A DNA stretch of 64,000 nt from Pseudooceanicola sediminis (GTDB lineage: Bacteria; Pseudomonadota; Alphaproteobacteria; Rhodobacterales; Rhodobacteraceae), in the NCBI RefSeq assembly GCF_003575965.1, contig NZ_QWJJ01000005.1, positions 62,001-126,000 on the forward strand, in the 5' to 3' direction. Shown here in pieces: positions 33,988-43,114 of the stretch (positions within the stretch are counted from its first letter, which is position 1; each line of letters opens with the position of its first letter). A program made the translations under genes and the position numbers. The notes below the pieces were generated by a model. It was not told where the DNA came from. It did no database searches and was given only the letters and a program-made list of their open reading frames with translations.

Positions 33988-36057
33988 ATGACCATCAAAA
34001 GAAAGATATTTGGCGTTTTCACGCTGGTAACCGTTCTGGCATGGGGTGGGATCCTGACCGCGATCCTGTTGCTCGTCGCGCAGAACGCGCGGATGGAACA
34101 AAGCGCGCACCTGTCGCAATCGATCACGCAAAACCTGATGCCGCTCTTTTCCGCTGTAAAGGACATCAAGACCGACGTGATCCAGGTCCAGCAATGGTTG
34201 ACCGACATTTCCGCAACCCGCGCAGCACCGGGTTTCGATGACGGTTTTGCCGAGGCGCAGATCTTCGCCGATGCCTTCGAAACCGACGTCGCCCTTGCGC
34301 GCCAGTACGCGAATTTCCTGGGAATTGTCGACGTCGGCATCGCGCTGGACAATATTTCCCAAGCGTTCCCATCCTTTTACGAGGGTGGCAAGAAAATGGC
34401 GCAGGCCTATATCGCCTCCGGCCCTGAGGGGGGAAACCCCCAGATGTCAGAATTTGATACGGTGGCCGAGGTCATGGGGAACGCCATGGATGGCCTGCTC
34501 GCTGTCATGGAAGAGCATCGTATCATGCTTGCGACGCAACTGAACTCGATCACCGAAGATGTCACCGCCGCCAATACGCGGCTTATTTGGCAACTGGTCA
34601 TATTCACCGTGCTTGCCGCAACCGCCACGGCCGTTGGCGTCCTGGCTCTGTTTCGCAATCTCTCGCACAGCTTTCGCGATCTGGATGACGACATCACCGC
34701 CATCATGACCGAAGGCACCCAGCAAACCCAGGGCAAGCTCGACCCGCAAAGATCGGATGAACTCGGCCCCGTGGCCCGCGCGCTCGATGCCTTTCGTCAC
34801 AACCTGGCCGAGACCCGCGCCACAAAGGAGCGGGAAGAGCACCAACAATTGCAGGAACAGCAAGAACGTCATGCCCTGGAACAGGCCGCCCTTGAAGAGG
34901 CTCAGGCGCAGGCCCGCGAGGCGACCCGGAGGGAGGCCGAATTGCAAGAGCAACGCGCACGTGAGCGCGTGATCGTACAGGATATCGGCGAAGTCGTGCG
35001 CGCCTGTGCTGCTGGCGATTTTTCCAAATCCCTGCGCACGGACGACAAGGATGGCGTCTTCGCCGAGGTCTGTGATGGTCTCAACAAGGTGGGCGAAGCC
35101 GCGAACAAGGGGCTGGGCGCCGTGCTGACAGGTTTGCAGCAACTGGCCGCAGGGGATCTGACACAGCACATGCCCGACAATTTCTCCGGTATTTTCGCCG
35201 AGATCGCGACCGAAATGAACACCGCCTCCGAGACCTTGGGCCGGACATTGTCCGGCATTTCCGAGTCTTCTGAAACGGTGGACGCTTCGTCGCGCGAAAT
35301 TGCCCTGGTCACCAGCGACCTTGCAAAGCGGTCCGAAGACAATGCCGCCATGCTGGAAAACACGTCACTGCGTCTCGCCAACATGTCCGAAACCGTGCAG
35401 GCCGCCGCTGACTTCGCCAAAACGGCCTGTGTTTCGGTCGAAGGCATTTCAGAGGGCGCGAAGTCCGGTCACGACGTGGTCAGACGGGCCGTCGCGGCGA
35501 TGGATGCTATTCAGACATCTTCGGACGCTATCGGAAAAATCCTTCACGTGATTGACGAAATTTCTTTTCAAACCAACCTACTGGCATTGAATGCAGGGGT
35601 CGAAGCCGCCCGCGCCGGCGAGGCCGGTCGAGGCTTTTCCGTGGTTGCGACCGAAGTTCGCGCCCTCGCGCAGCGGTCGGCGGTCGCGGCGGGGGAAATC
35701 GCAGATCTGATCAAGACCTCGGGCATAAACATCGGACGCGGTGTCGACCTCGTAAAGGCATCAGGCGAGGCATTTCAGGACATCGTAGGCGGCATCGACG
35801 TCGCGACGACACAGATCCGCCAGATCGTGACAGCCTCCGATGAGACGGCCAGCGGAATCGAGGAGATTTCCAAGGCGACAAGGGATCTCGATCGCATATC
35901 CCAACGCAATGTCGCAGCCTTCGAAGAAACCAACGCCTCCGTCTACGCCCTTCAGGCCGAGGCGAATGCCTTGAAAAATTCCGCCAGTGCTTTCCGCACC
36001 AAGGCGCTGCCGCGCGGCGGCGCGGCAATCTCCGGCCAGATGCCTCTCTCGGCATGA
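33988..36057 (+). CDS. Methyl-accepting chemotaxis protein
   Basis: A 689-residue chemoreceptor. A first membrane helix at residues about 9-31 and a second near 203-223 flank a 170-residue periplasmic sensor. A HAMP domain follows, then a long Gln/Glu-rich coiled coil (residues about 270-340), a second HAMP-like stretch, and the signalling hairpin tip [20 protein letters not shown] near residue 525. There is no C-terminal CheR-tethering pentapeptide. It lies next to the AraC-liv-vdh module, so it may steer cells toward an aromatic substrate, but the ligand is not visible from sequence. Confidence 0.92.
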   Translation: MTIKRKIFGVFTLVTVLAWGGILTAILLLVAQNARMEQSAHLSQSITQNLMPLFSAVKDIKTDVIQVQQWLTDISATRAAPGFDDGFAEAQIFADAFETDVALARQYANFLGIVDVGIALDNISQAFPSFYEGGKKMAQAYIASGPEGGNPQMSEFDTVAEVMGNAMDGLLAVMEEHRIMLATQLNSITEDVTAANTRLIWQLVIFTVLAATATAVGVLALFRNLSHSFRDLDDDITAIMTEGTQQTQGKLDPQRSDELGPVARALDAFRHNLAETRATKEREEHQQLQEQQERHALEQAALEEAQAQAREATRREAELQEQRARERVIVQDIGEVVRACAAGDFSKSLRTDDKDGVFAEVCDGLNKVGEAANKGLGAVLTGLQQLAAGDLTQHMPDNFSGIFAEIATEMNTASETLGRTLSGISESSETVDASSREIALVTSDLAKRSEDNAAMLENTSLRLANMSETVQAAADFAKTACVSVEGISEGAKSGHDVVRRAVAAMDAIQTSSDAIGKILHVIDEISFQTNLLALNAGVEAARAGEAGRGFSVVATEVRALAQRSAVAAGEIADLIKTSGINIGRGVDLVKASGEAFQDIVGGIDVATTQIRQIVTASDETASGIEEISKATRDLDRISQRNVAAFEETNASVYALQAEANALKNSASAFRTKALPRGGAAISGQMPLSA

Positions 36058-36343
36058 TCGCGCGACGACGCTGTCGCCCAAACGGCCTCCTCCCCCAAAA
36101 GCGCGAGTTTTCTGCACGCACCGAGCATCGACGACACGCCGGTCGAGCATTCACCGCTTTCCTGATACACGCCCGCCCCGTGCGCAATCTGCCACCCCCC
36201 TGGAAGGGCGGCCGCATCGCAGGCCCATTGGCCTCATGTCGAAAAGGACCCCAGTTGCGACGCAGGTGGTACGGCGCGGCGCGTAAGGTCCGTGCTTAGA
36301 CTGCGGCAACGCAACCCCCCGCACCCCGCGAAAGCATAGTCAA

Positions 36344-37609
36344 ATGATCAAGGTACTGTCCGGCGTCTGGGCCCTTTTGCTGGGCATTGTCCTGATCATG
36401 CTTGGCAACGGCATGCACTTTACCCTGATTGGTCTGCGCGGCGGGATCGAGGGGTTTTCGGCCGCACAGCTGGCCATTGTCACCTCCGGTTATTTCATGG
36501 GCTTTCTCTCGGGCGCGCGGATGACCCCATTGCTGATCCGTCGTGTCGGCCACGTGCGGGTCTTTGCCGCGCTTGGCAGTTTCATGTCGGCAGGTCTGAT
36601 CGCGTTTCCGCTGCTGACTGATCCGATTGCCTGGACCGTGCTTCGCCTGCTTGTCGGGTTCTGCATGTCAGGGGTCTATGTCACGGCTGAAAGCTGGCTG
36701 AACAACGCCGCGACAAATGACACGCGCGGCAAGGTCCTGTCGGCATACATGATCGCGCAGACGTTGGGGATCATTGGTGCGCAGGGCCTTTTGACGTTGG
36801 GCGATGCGGCAACTTCGGCTCTGTTCATCGGTGCCTCGATCCTTGTTTCGATCTCCTTCGCGCCGATCCTGTTGTCCATCACGCCCGTCCCGACCGTAGA
36901 GGTCACCCGGCCGATGCCCCTGAAGGCGCTGTTTTCCGGGTCTCCCCTCGGCACGGTGGGTATCTTTTTGCTGGGCAGCATATACGCGACACAGTCAGGC
37001 ATGGGCGCGGTCTTCGGCACCCAGATTGGCATGTCACCCGCGCAGATCGCGCTGTTCATCGCGATGCTTTTCGCCGGCGCGCTGGTTTTGCAATACCCTA
37101 TTGGCTGGCTGTCGGACCAGATGGATCGGCGCAAGCTGATCTTTGGCGCGGCCGTGCTGGGGGCCCTTTCCTGTGCAATCGGCTGGATCGCGACCGGCAG
37201 CCTCTGGCCGTTGATGATCGCCGCGTTCTTTGCGGGCGGGGTCACCACTCCCCTCTATGCGCTGCTCCTGGCCTTTACCAACGATGCCCTCTCGGCAGAG
37301 GATATGCCAGCGGCCTCTGGGGGGCTCGTCTTTACCTTCGGCCTGGGGGCCATCGCCGGCCCCCTCACCACAGGCTGGGCCATGCAGAGCCTCGGGCCAC
37401 ACGCCTTCTGGCTCGTCCTGGGGACCACATTCATCGTGATCGCCGCCTACGCGCTCTACCGCATGACGCAACGCGCAGCGTTGCCGGTAGAGGACACGGA
37501 AAGTTATCTGAACGTCCTGCCCACCAGCTCCCCCGTCGTCGTCGAGGCCGCAGGTGCCTGGGCCGTGGGAAATGCCGAGGGCGACCCGCAAGACCTGTCC
37601 CAAGACTGA
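36344..37609 (+). CDS. MFS transporter, YcaD-like
   Basis: A 421-residue major facilitator with about 12 helices. Motifs are the first-loop region GYFMGFLSGARMTPLLIRRVG and the mid-protein GWLSDQMDRRKLI, the repeated loop signature. The C-terminal tail (about 35 residues) is hydrophilic. It resembles the YcaD group of putative efflux or uptake permeases. The gene stands alone and its cargo is unknown. Confidence 0.85.
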   Translation: MIKVLSGVWALLLGIVLIMLGNGMHFTLIGLRGGIEGFSAAQLAIVTSGYFMGFLSGARMTPLLIRRVGHVRVFAALGSFMSAGLIAFPLLTDPIAWTVLRLLVGFCMSGVYVTAESWLNNAATNDTRGKVLSAYMIAQTLGIIGAQGLLTLGDAATSALFIGASILVSISFAPILLSITPVPTVEVTRPMPLKALFSGSPLGTVGIFLLGSIYATQSGMGAVFGTQIGMSPAQIALFIAMLFAGALVLQYPIGWLSDQMDRRKLIFGAAVLGALSCAIGWIATGSLWPLMIAAFFAGGVTTPLYALLLAFTNDALSAEDMPAASGGLVFTFGLGAIAGPLTTGWAMQSLGPHAFWLVLGTTFIVIAAYALYRMTQRAALPVEDTESYLNVLPTSSPVVVEAAGAWAVGNAEGDPQDLSQD

Positions 37610-38363
37610 TCCAAACGGAGCTTGCGTCTCTCGCCCCGATAAGCAGACCGCAAACCTTCAATGTCTGGTCCGGTGCGGCGGGCCGGTGTACCCTTGCAGG
37701 TCGCCGCGCACGTCGGGTCCGTCAACACGGCTTCGCCCCGAAAATGCAGCAAGCCCTTTAGGGCCGGGCCGACCTGCCCCACAAAACCAGGCCCGAAGCC
37801 TGCACTAACCGGATCAGATCATGCCAACCGGCGGGACGAAGCCTGCCGGGCGGAAACGATGCGATCTCTGCGCGCGTTTCCCGAGTCTCGCGCCCATCGG
37901 CCAGTGCCGGGCCCGAACCGACAGCCGCTTCTTGCAGCGCAACATGATCTAAACAGTTTCACATCCCAAGATCGGTGCGCTTCAACTGGTCCGCTGCCCG
38001 ATGCAGCGCTGATGGCAAGGGTCCCGACACCCTCGCGCCAGCCACGCCGGAACTGGACATGTGGCAAATCCTGCAAGATCACTTCGGACAAGATACAGCC
38101 TCTCTTGACGCGCCTCGCCGCTCAAAGGTGGTGGCTGGTGCATATCGCCAGCCTGATGTTCCGCGCGCCCGATCGGCGCTCTTACATCCGGAACAGGGGC
38201 CGACGATTTTCAATGCCGATACCGCTCATCCCGGGCATTCGCCGACGACTGGAAAACCCGTGACGTCGCCCCCTGCGAAAGTCCGATCGGGTGGCGTGAC
38301 CTGCGCAACCGCCCCGGTCAATGCAGCGGCGCATCGTCGGTGACCGAAAGAAGTGTAGCGATC
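37610..38363. other. 754-bp interval without a recognised gene
   Basis: Between the MFS gene and the converging methyltransferase gene. Several open frames exist on both strands but none has coding character or family resemblance that I recognise. A decayed gene is possible. One isolated ATACCGCTCAT word at 38219-38229 resembles a unit of the phased repeats but is not part of an array. Confidence 0.5.
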
Positions 38364-39518
38364 TCAGGCACGTTCCATCCAGATCACGGTACGATCCTTG
38401 CCATCTGAATATGTCGCATCCGGGCCTGCGGGGCCCTTGCGTGCTGACAAGCTGAACTGAGACGCATCATGTCGCGCCGTTATTCGCAACAGGTCCCCCG
38501 GCGTGGAAGGCATCGGATTTTCCAGCAAAAAGGCCGTTCTTCCCCAATGCCCGCCAGACCGCAGGTTGTTCGTCAACCGGATGCCCGGCGCAAGGTCCAT
38601 CTGGAAAGATACAAAAACGGCGTGGATCGTGCCCCCGACAGAACATGCCAGGTCTTCCGTCGTGCACTGCGGGTTCGTGTCCGGGCGCATGAAGTCAAAC
38701 CGAAACAGCTCCGACGCCGGGCCCAAGGGCGTTAGCCCACAGGTTGCGAAGTCGCTTGGCGTGATCCTGGCAACGGTGGCGAAGTGGTGGAATTCGGACA
38801 AATCGAACCCCTCGGCTGACCGAGGACGCCAGAGGCTGAGCAGTTTGTCGCTTTCCACCAATTGCGCCATCAGGGTGCCGCGTTCAGGAATGGCGCGTGC
38901 ATGGGGCTTGGCCAGGTGCCGCATGGCATGTTCAAGCGTGGCGAGCGCCCCCTCCCCCAGCAGAAGGGTATCGACGATTTCGGAAATCACGACATCCGCC
39001 TGCTCCGGCAGGTCAGGACCCACGATCAGGTTGTGCGACATCTTTGGGATAACCGTGATGCGGTCGGCCAATCCGTTTGCCTCGATGACCCGAACGGCGG
39101 CCTGGGCGATCAGAGGCTGTTGTTCGCAGGTGTAGACATGTTTGGCACCGGCGCGCGCCGCCAGCATCGCCGTCAGCCCTGCCCCGCAGCCGATGTCGAG
39201 CACGACATCACCGGGCCTGACCTTCGCCCTGATGGCCGCTGCATAGGCGTGATTGCGACCCTCATCCGCCAGCATCGGAAAATGCCACCGAGGGACGAAC
39301 ATCTGGTAGAGCCGTTCAAGCAGGATCTGCGCTTCGTGATGATGGGGGTCCTTGCTCAGGGCGCGCGAAAGCAGTTCAGCAGTCCGCAGGCCGCCATCGG
39401 TCAGTGGCTCAAGCTTCGCAGTCTCGACCAGGTGATCTGCCTCGCGTTCGGCGGCGCGCCCAACGTGCTGCGGAAAATCGTGTTCGTGATGACGGGGGGC
39501 CGCAAGGTTTGTAACCAC
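38364..39518 (-). CDS. PRMT7/PRMT9-like SAM-dependent methyltransferase
   Basis: A 384-residue class I methyltransferase starting at GTG (39518) after a GAGGA site. The SAM motif VVLDIGCGAGL is at residues 105-115. Residues 180-190 read EIVDTLLLGEG, giving two glutamates (180 and 189) placed as in the double-E loop that grips arginine in protein arginine methyltransferases; the following ALATLEHAMRHLAKP and RGTLMAQLVESDKL also follow the PRMT7/9 pattern. An 80-residue N-terminal helical region ends in VPRWHFPMLAD. The C-terminal beta-barrel half is present. Bacterial members are little studied; a small-molecule substrate is possible. Confidence 0.78.
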   Translation of the reverse strand: MVTNLAAPRHHEHDFPQHVGRAAEREADHLVETAKLEPLTDGGLRTAELLSRALSKDPHHHEAQILLERLYQMFVPRWHFPMLADEGRNHAYAAAIRAKVRPGDVVLDIGCGAGLTAMLAARAGAKHVYTCEQQPLIAQAAVRVIEANGLADRITVIPKMSHNLIVGPDLPEQADVVISEIVDTLLLGEGALATLEHAMRHLAKPHARAIPERGTLMAQLVESDKLLSLWRPRSAEGFDLSEFHHFATVARITPSDFATCGLTPLGPASELFRFDFMRPDTNPQCTTEDLACSVGGTIHAVFVSFQMDLAPGIRLTNNLRSGGHWGRTAFLLENPMPSTPGDLLRITARHDASQFSLSARKGPAGPDATYSDGKDRTVIWMERA

Positions 39519-39685
39519 TGTTCAATCGTCCTCGTTCTAAGGAATTGCGTGGACCCCGGAATAGCGGCCACCCGGATAAAATATGGTAAAAGACCGCGCG
39601 AATTATGGACGCGACGCCGCGAAAGAGGCTGTGCAGGATTTTGCGATCCCGGGCGGGGTTCCCTTGCCGCGCTCACTTTCACGTC

Positions 39686-40822
39686 TTATCCCGGCACTGT
39701 CTTGCCCTGCGCGCGATAACGAAACAGCCCGGCCAGCAACGCCAGGACAGCGAAACAGGTGATCGCCAACGAGGCTCCGGGTCCGGCCAAAAGCAGCCCG
39801 AACACCGGCGCCCCGAGCGTCTGCCCGATGGCAATTGTCAGGAATCCGACCATCAGGCCAGTTGCCGGGCGGTCGGGCAACAACCCGACGCCCCAGACAA
39901 GGTAGACCCCCGTCAACGTCACGTAGGCCGCCCCGAAAAGCGCCCCTCCCGCCAGCGCCATCGCAGGTGTGGCAAAGCCCGATCCCATCGCGAGGGTGGC
40001 CAACGACATCACCCCCAGGAACGCCAGGTGCACCCGGTCGAGCGTGAAGCGCCGGATCAGTGTGCCCGCCCAGGCCCCCGCTATTCCGCCGGCACCGATG
40101 CAGCTCCAGAGCCAGCCGGTGCCGGCTGGCCCCCATCCCAGCCGCGCGGCCACGACCTGCCCGCCAAACGACCAGACTGCGGTGCTGGCCGCACCCATCA
40201 GGAAGGACGCCGCGACCAGCCGAAGAAGCGGTGAACTGACCGCAGGCAAGCCGCCCGCGCCCTGCGCCCGCCGCGCTGGCGGCAGCCCCCGGGCCGCCGC
40301 CAGCGCCAGCAGCGCGGCAAGCACGGCAAACAGACCGAAGGCCAGCCGCCATTGCCCGGCCATAGCCAGCGCCACCGGCCCCGACAGGGCCACCCCCGCG
40401 CTCGTCCCGGCGTTGATGGCGGTGTTGGTGATGTCCTGCCGGCCCTTGCGCACAGCCGCCTCGACCGCCGCTGCCATGGGCGGCGAGGCAAGGCCCGTGC
40501 TTGATCCGGCCACCAGCACGGCAACGGCCAGCAGGATCGGTGTTGGCGCCAGCGCGATACCCGCCATGCCGATGGCCGCGACCATGGCGGCGGCCGCTGC
40601 GACGACCCGTGCGCCCAGCCACTCTGTCAGGGCCGCCGATGCGATGATCGCCACGCAGTAGCCCGCGAACGATCCACCCGAGATCACGCCGCTTATCGTC
40701 GGTCCCAGCCCCAGCTCGGCGTCGATCTGCGGCAGGAACAGGCCGAGGGCAAATCGGGCAAGGCCGTAGCAGACCGCGATCAGGCCAAAACCCAGGGCTC
40801 CGATGCGCATGGCCGGGCTCAT
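39686..40822 (-). CDS. MFS transporter under TetR control
   Basis: A 378-residue major facilitator of the YbfB/sugar-efflux type with about 12 hydrophobic segments and very Ala/Gly-rich helices. The opening FGLIAVCYGLARFALGLFLP is typical. Its start overlaps the stop of the upstream TetR gene by 4 bp, so the two are one operon and the pump is probably derepressed by its own substrate. Substrate unknown. Confidence 0.85.
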   Translation of the reverse strand: MSPAMRIGALGFGLIAVCYGLARFALGLFLPQIDAELGLGPTISGVISGGSFAGYCVAIIASAALTEWLGARVVAAAAAMVAAIGMAGIALAPTPILLAVAVLVAGSSTGLASPPMAAAVEAAVRKGRQDITNTAINAGTSAGVALSGPVALAMAGQWRLAFGLFAVLAALLALAAARGLPPARRAQGAGGLPAVSSPLLRLVAASFLMGAASTAVWSFGGQVVAARLGWGPAGTGWLWSCIGAGGIAGAWAGTLIRRFTLDRVHLAFLGVMSLATLAMGSGFATPAMALAGGALFGAAYVTLTGVYLVWGVGLLPDRPATGLMVGFLTIAIGQTLGAPVFGLLLAGPGASLAITCFAVLALLAGLFRYRAQGKTVPG

Positions 40823-41343
40823 CGTCGCGCCCCCTCGAGCAGCACCGCAGCCGCCTCACGCGCGGCAGAGACGGCCTCCGCCCCGCGATAGATCCCCGCG
40901 TGGGTGGCGCCCTCGAACAGCACCAGAACCTGTTCGGCCAGGCGCGGGTTCTCACGCCCGAGATCTGCCGCCACGACCTGCGCGATCCGCTCTGAAAAAG
41001 CCGCCTTGTGGGCCGCCACGGCCTCGGCGATCTCGGGCGTGTCGCCGCCGGTCTCGGCCAAGGCTCGCAGGAACAGGCAACCACGCGTACCCTCGACGCG
41101 CACCCAGTCCTCCAGCGCCGCGAACAGCGCATCCACGCTGCCGACCTCCAGCCGGGCCATGAAGCGTCGATCGCGTGCCCCCAATACGTCTGCCATCAGC
41201 TGCGCCTTGCTGCCCGCGTGCTTGTAGAGGGTACGGCTCGACATGCCCGCAGCCTGTATCAGCCGATCCATTCCGGTCGCCGTGTACCCATGCCGATCGA
41301 ACAGGCGTTCGGCGGCGGTGATCAGTTTCGTGGACAGGTTCAT
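40819..41343 (-). CDS. TetR-family repressor of the MFS operon
   Basis: A 174-residue regulator. The helix-turn-helix is at residues about 8-50 (FDRHGYTATGMDRLIQAAGMSSRTLYKH, key part GMSSRTLYKHAGSK). The C-terminal region resembles TetR_C domains of small-molecule sensors. The start at 41343 is 31 bp downstream of a perfect 26-bp palindrome, and the MFS gene follows with a 4-bp overlap. This is a textbook autoregulated efflux pair. Confidence 0.88.
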   Translation of the reverse strand: MNLSTKLITAAERLFDRHGYTATGMDRLIQAAGMSSRTLYKHAGSKAQLMADVLGARDRRFMARLEVGSVDALFAALEDWVRVEGTRGCLFLRALAETGGDTPEIAEAVAAHKAAFSERIAQVVAADLGRENPRLAEQVLVLFEGATHAGIYRGAEAVSAAREAAAVLLEGARR

Positions 41344-41374
41344 GGTGCGGCCTCCGTCAGCATTTCCTGCCAAC

Positions 41375-41400
41375 AAGTGTAAAATGATCATTTTACACTT
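41375..41400. promoter_or_regulatory. Perfect 26-bp palindrome, TetR operator
   Basis: The left half AAGTGTAAAATGA is mirrored exactly by TCATTTTACACTT. It is AT-rich in GC-rich surroundings and lies just upstream of the tetR-MFS operon, where it would cover the promoter. Confidence 0.8.
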
Positions 41401-41454
41401 CAACCCCTGACCGCAGATCTCATGCCCCGCCCCGGCGACAGGACCGCGCGTGCC

Positions 41455-42084
41455 TCAGCCCGAGAACGTGCAGATATAGGCGCGGCACATCGCGACAAGA
41501 TTGCCGCGAAGCACGCGCGCCTCGCTGTCCGTCAGCCCCCGCTCGAACGCATTGCGCACCGTTCCGTAAATCACCGAAGCCAGCGTCAGGTTCAGCGCGT
41601 CCACGTCCTCGACTGCGCCATCACAGGCGGTGGCGAACATTGCCGTGGTGGCCGCATCGGCGCGCGCGGCAAAGGCATGGAGCAGCGCGTCATTGTCCAG
41701 CTCCACCACCGAACGGTAGAGCGCACGCGTCACCTCTGCCCGCTCGGTCTTTGCCGCCCAGTAGGCGTCGACCAGCGCCTCCGCCATCTTGGCCAACGGC
41801 GCACCCTGCATCCGCGCGCAGACTGCTTCGATCCGGCCCGCCAGCGTGTCGAGGTAGCGTTCGTTCAGGGCGTAGACCAGCGCCTGCTTGTTGGGAAAAT
41901 ACTGGTACATCGTTCCCACCGACACCCCTGCCCGCTCGGCCACCCGCGTGGTGGTCAGCGCCCCCATCCCGTCACGCAGCAAAACCTGAATGGTCGCCTC
42001 GAAAATCGCGTCCACGGTCACCCGCGAACGGCTCTGCATCGGTGTCTTGCGGGCCTTAAGGGCCGGCTTCGGGGCGCGGGTCAT
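41455..42084 (-). CDS. TetR-family regulator divergent from an SDR gene
   Basis: About 209 residues, with the helix-turn-helix at residues about 20-65 (LTTTRVAERAGVSVGTMYQYFPNKQ, key part GVSVGTMYQYFPNK). I use the ATG at 42084; a TTG four codons upstream is also in frame. It diverges from the SDR gene across a 65-bp gap that contains the dyad TGAAGG-TT-CCTTCA, its likely operator. The effector is unknown. Confidence 0.88.
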   Translation of the reverse strand: MTRAPKPALKARKTPMQSRSRVTVDAIFEATIQVLLRDGMGALTTTRVAERAGVSVGTMYQYFPNKQALVYALNERYLDTLAGRIEAVCARMQGAPLAKMAEALVDAYWAAKTERAEVTRALYRSVVELDNDALLHAFAARADAATTAMFATACDGAVEDVDALNLTLASVIYGTVRNAFERGLTDSEARVLRGNLVAMCRAYICTFSG

Positions 42085-42100
42085 ATGCGAATCCAAAAGC

Positions 42101-42114
42101 TGAAGGTTCCTTCA
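42101..42114. promoter_or_regulatory. Candidate TetR operator between tetR and SDR genes
   Basis: TGAAGG-TT-CCTTCA is an inverted repeat with a two-base centre in the 65-bp divergent gap, 16 bp from the tetR start. Confidence 0.65.
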
Positions 42115-42149
42115 TATCCTGAGGGCATCAGATGAAAAGGAAAAGACAA

Positions 42150-42869
42150 ATGACAAAGCAACGCATTGCCCTCGTCACAGGCGGCAACAAGGGCATCGGA
42201 CTACAGATCGCCCGACAACTGGCCGAGGCCGGTTTGCAGGTCGTCATCGGCGCGCGCGACGCCGCCCGAGGGGCCGGGGCCGTGGCCGCGCTGGCGCAAC
42301 ACGGCCTGACGGCGACGACCGTGGCGCTCGACCTCGACACCCCCGAAACACACGCAGCAGCAGCCGCCCAGCTACAGGCGGTTCACGGACGGCTCGACGT
42401 GCTGGTGAACAACGCGGGCATCTTCGATTTCGACGATGCCGTGCCCAGCAAGGCCTCGATCAAAGCGGTCCGCCGGGTGATGGAGGTGAACTTTATCGGC
42501 ACCCTGGCGGTGACCCAGGCCATGCTGCCCCTGCTCAAAGCCGCCCCCGAGGGGCGGATTGTCAATATTTCGACCTCGCTCGCCTCGCTGAACTTGAACG
42601 GCGATCCCACCTCGACCTACTATTCGCAACAGTACATCGGTTACAACGCTTCCAAGGCCGCGCTGAACATGCTGACGGTGCAACTGCACGAGGAATTGAA
42701 AGGAATCGGCATCAGGGTAAATTCGGTCAGCCCCGGCTTCGTCAAGACGGACCTGACCGGGTTCGGCGTCATGACGCCCGAGGAAGGCGCGCGGCTGCCG
42801 GTTCAATATGCGCTCGGCGGCGAAGACAGCGGCCGGTTCGTCGAGCCGGACGGCATGACCCCGTGGTGA
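42150..42869 (+). CDS. Short-chain dehydrogenase/reductase
   Basis: A 239-residue classical SDR. The nucleotide loop is TGGNKGIG near residue 11, the structural NNAG is near residue 87, and the active site is Ser (NISTSLAS) with YNASK. The PGFVKTDLTG segment is typical of carbonyl reductase-like members. The ATG at 42150 has AAAAGGA eight bases upstream; an ATG at 42132 is also possible. Controlled by the divergent TetR regulator. Substrate unknown, probably a reactive carbonyl. Confidence 0.85.
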   Translation: MTKQRIALVTGGNKGIGLQIARQLAEAGLQVVIGARDAARGAGAVAALAQHGLTATTVALDLDTPETHAAAAAQLQAVHGRLDVLVNNAGIFDFDDAVPSKASIKAVRRVMEVNFIGTLAVTQAMLPLLKAAPEGRIVNISTSLASLNLNGDPTSTYYSQQYIGYNASKAALNMLTVQLHEELKGIGIRVNSVSPGFVKTDLTGFGVMTPEEGARLPVQYALGGEDSGRFVEPDGMTPW

Positions 42870-42959
42870 GCCCCCACGACTGACAGTGCCCCAAAGCAGG
42901 CGCTGTCGACCTCGACCAGACAGTCCGTCATCTGGTCCGAGCGCCGCTACGCAAACAAA

Positions 42960-42987
42960 AGGCGCCGGAGCGTCTGCTCCAGCGCCT
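42960..42987 (-). terminator. Rho-independent terminator downstream of nrdJ
   Basis: AGGCGC-C-GGAGC pairs with GCTCC-A-GCGCCT (one internal mismatch) over GTCT. On the minus strand the stem is followed by TTTTGTTTGC. It lies 128 bp past the nrdJ stop; it may also stop the converging SDR transcript. Confidence 0.7.
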
Positions 42988-43114
42988 CTATCACCGTCCT
43001 TCAGAGAGCAGCCGAAGGGCACGAGGTGGTACGTTTCGCCCTTGACACCCCTTGCGCAGACTTATGCTTCCGTTTGCGCATTCATCTGCTTTCTCTGACT
43101 CCCCCCCCAGATCT

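Noticed and set aside
37504-37782. A 92-residue minus-strand frame near the end of the MFS gene
   Set aside because: Overlaps the MFS 3' end in antisense and continues into the gap; I do not recognise the family and cannot support it as a gene.
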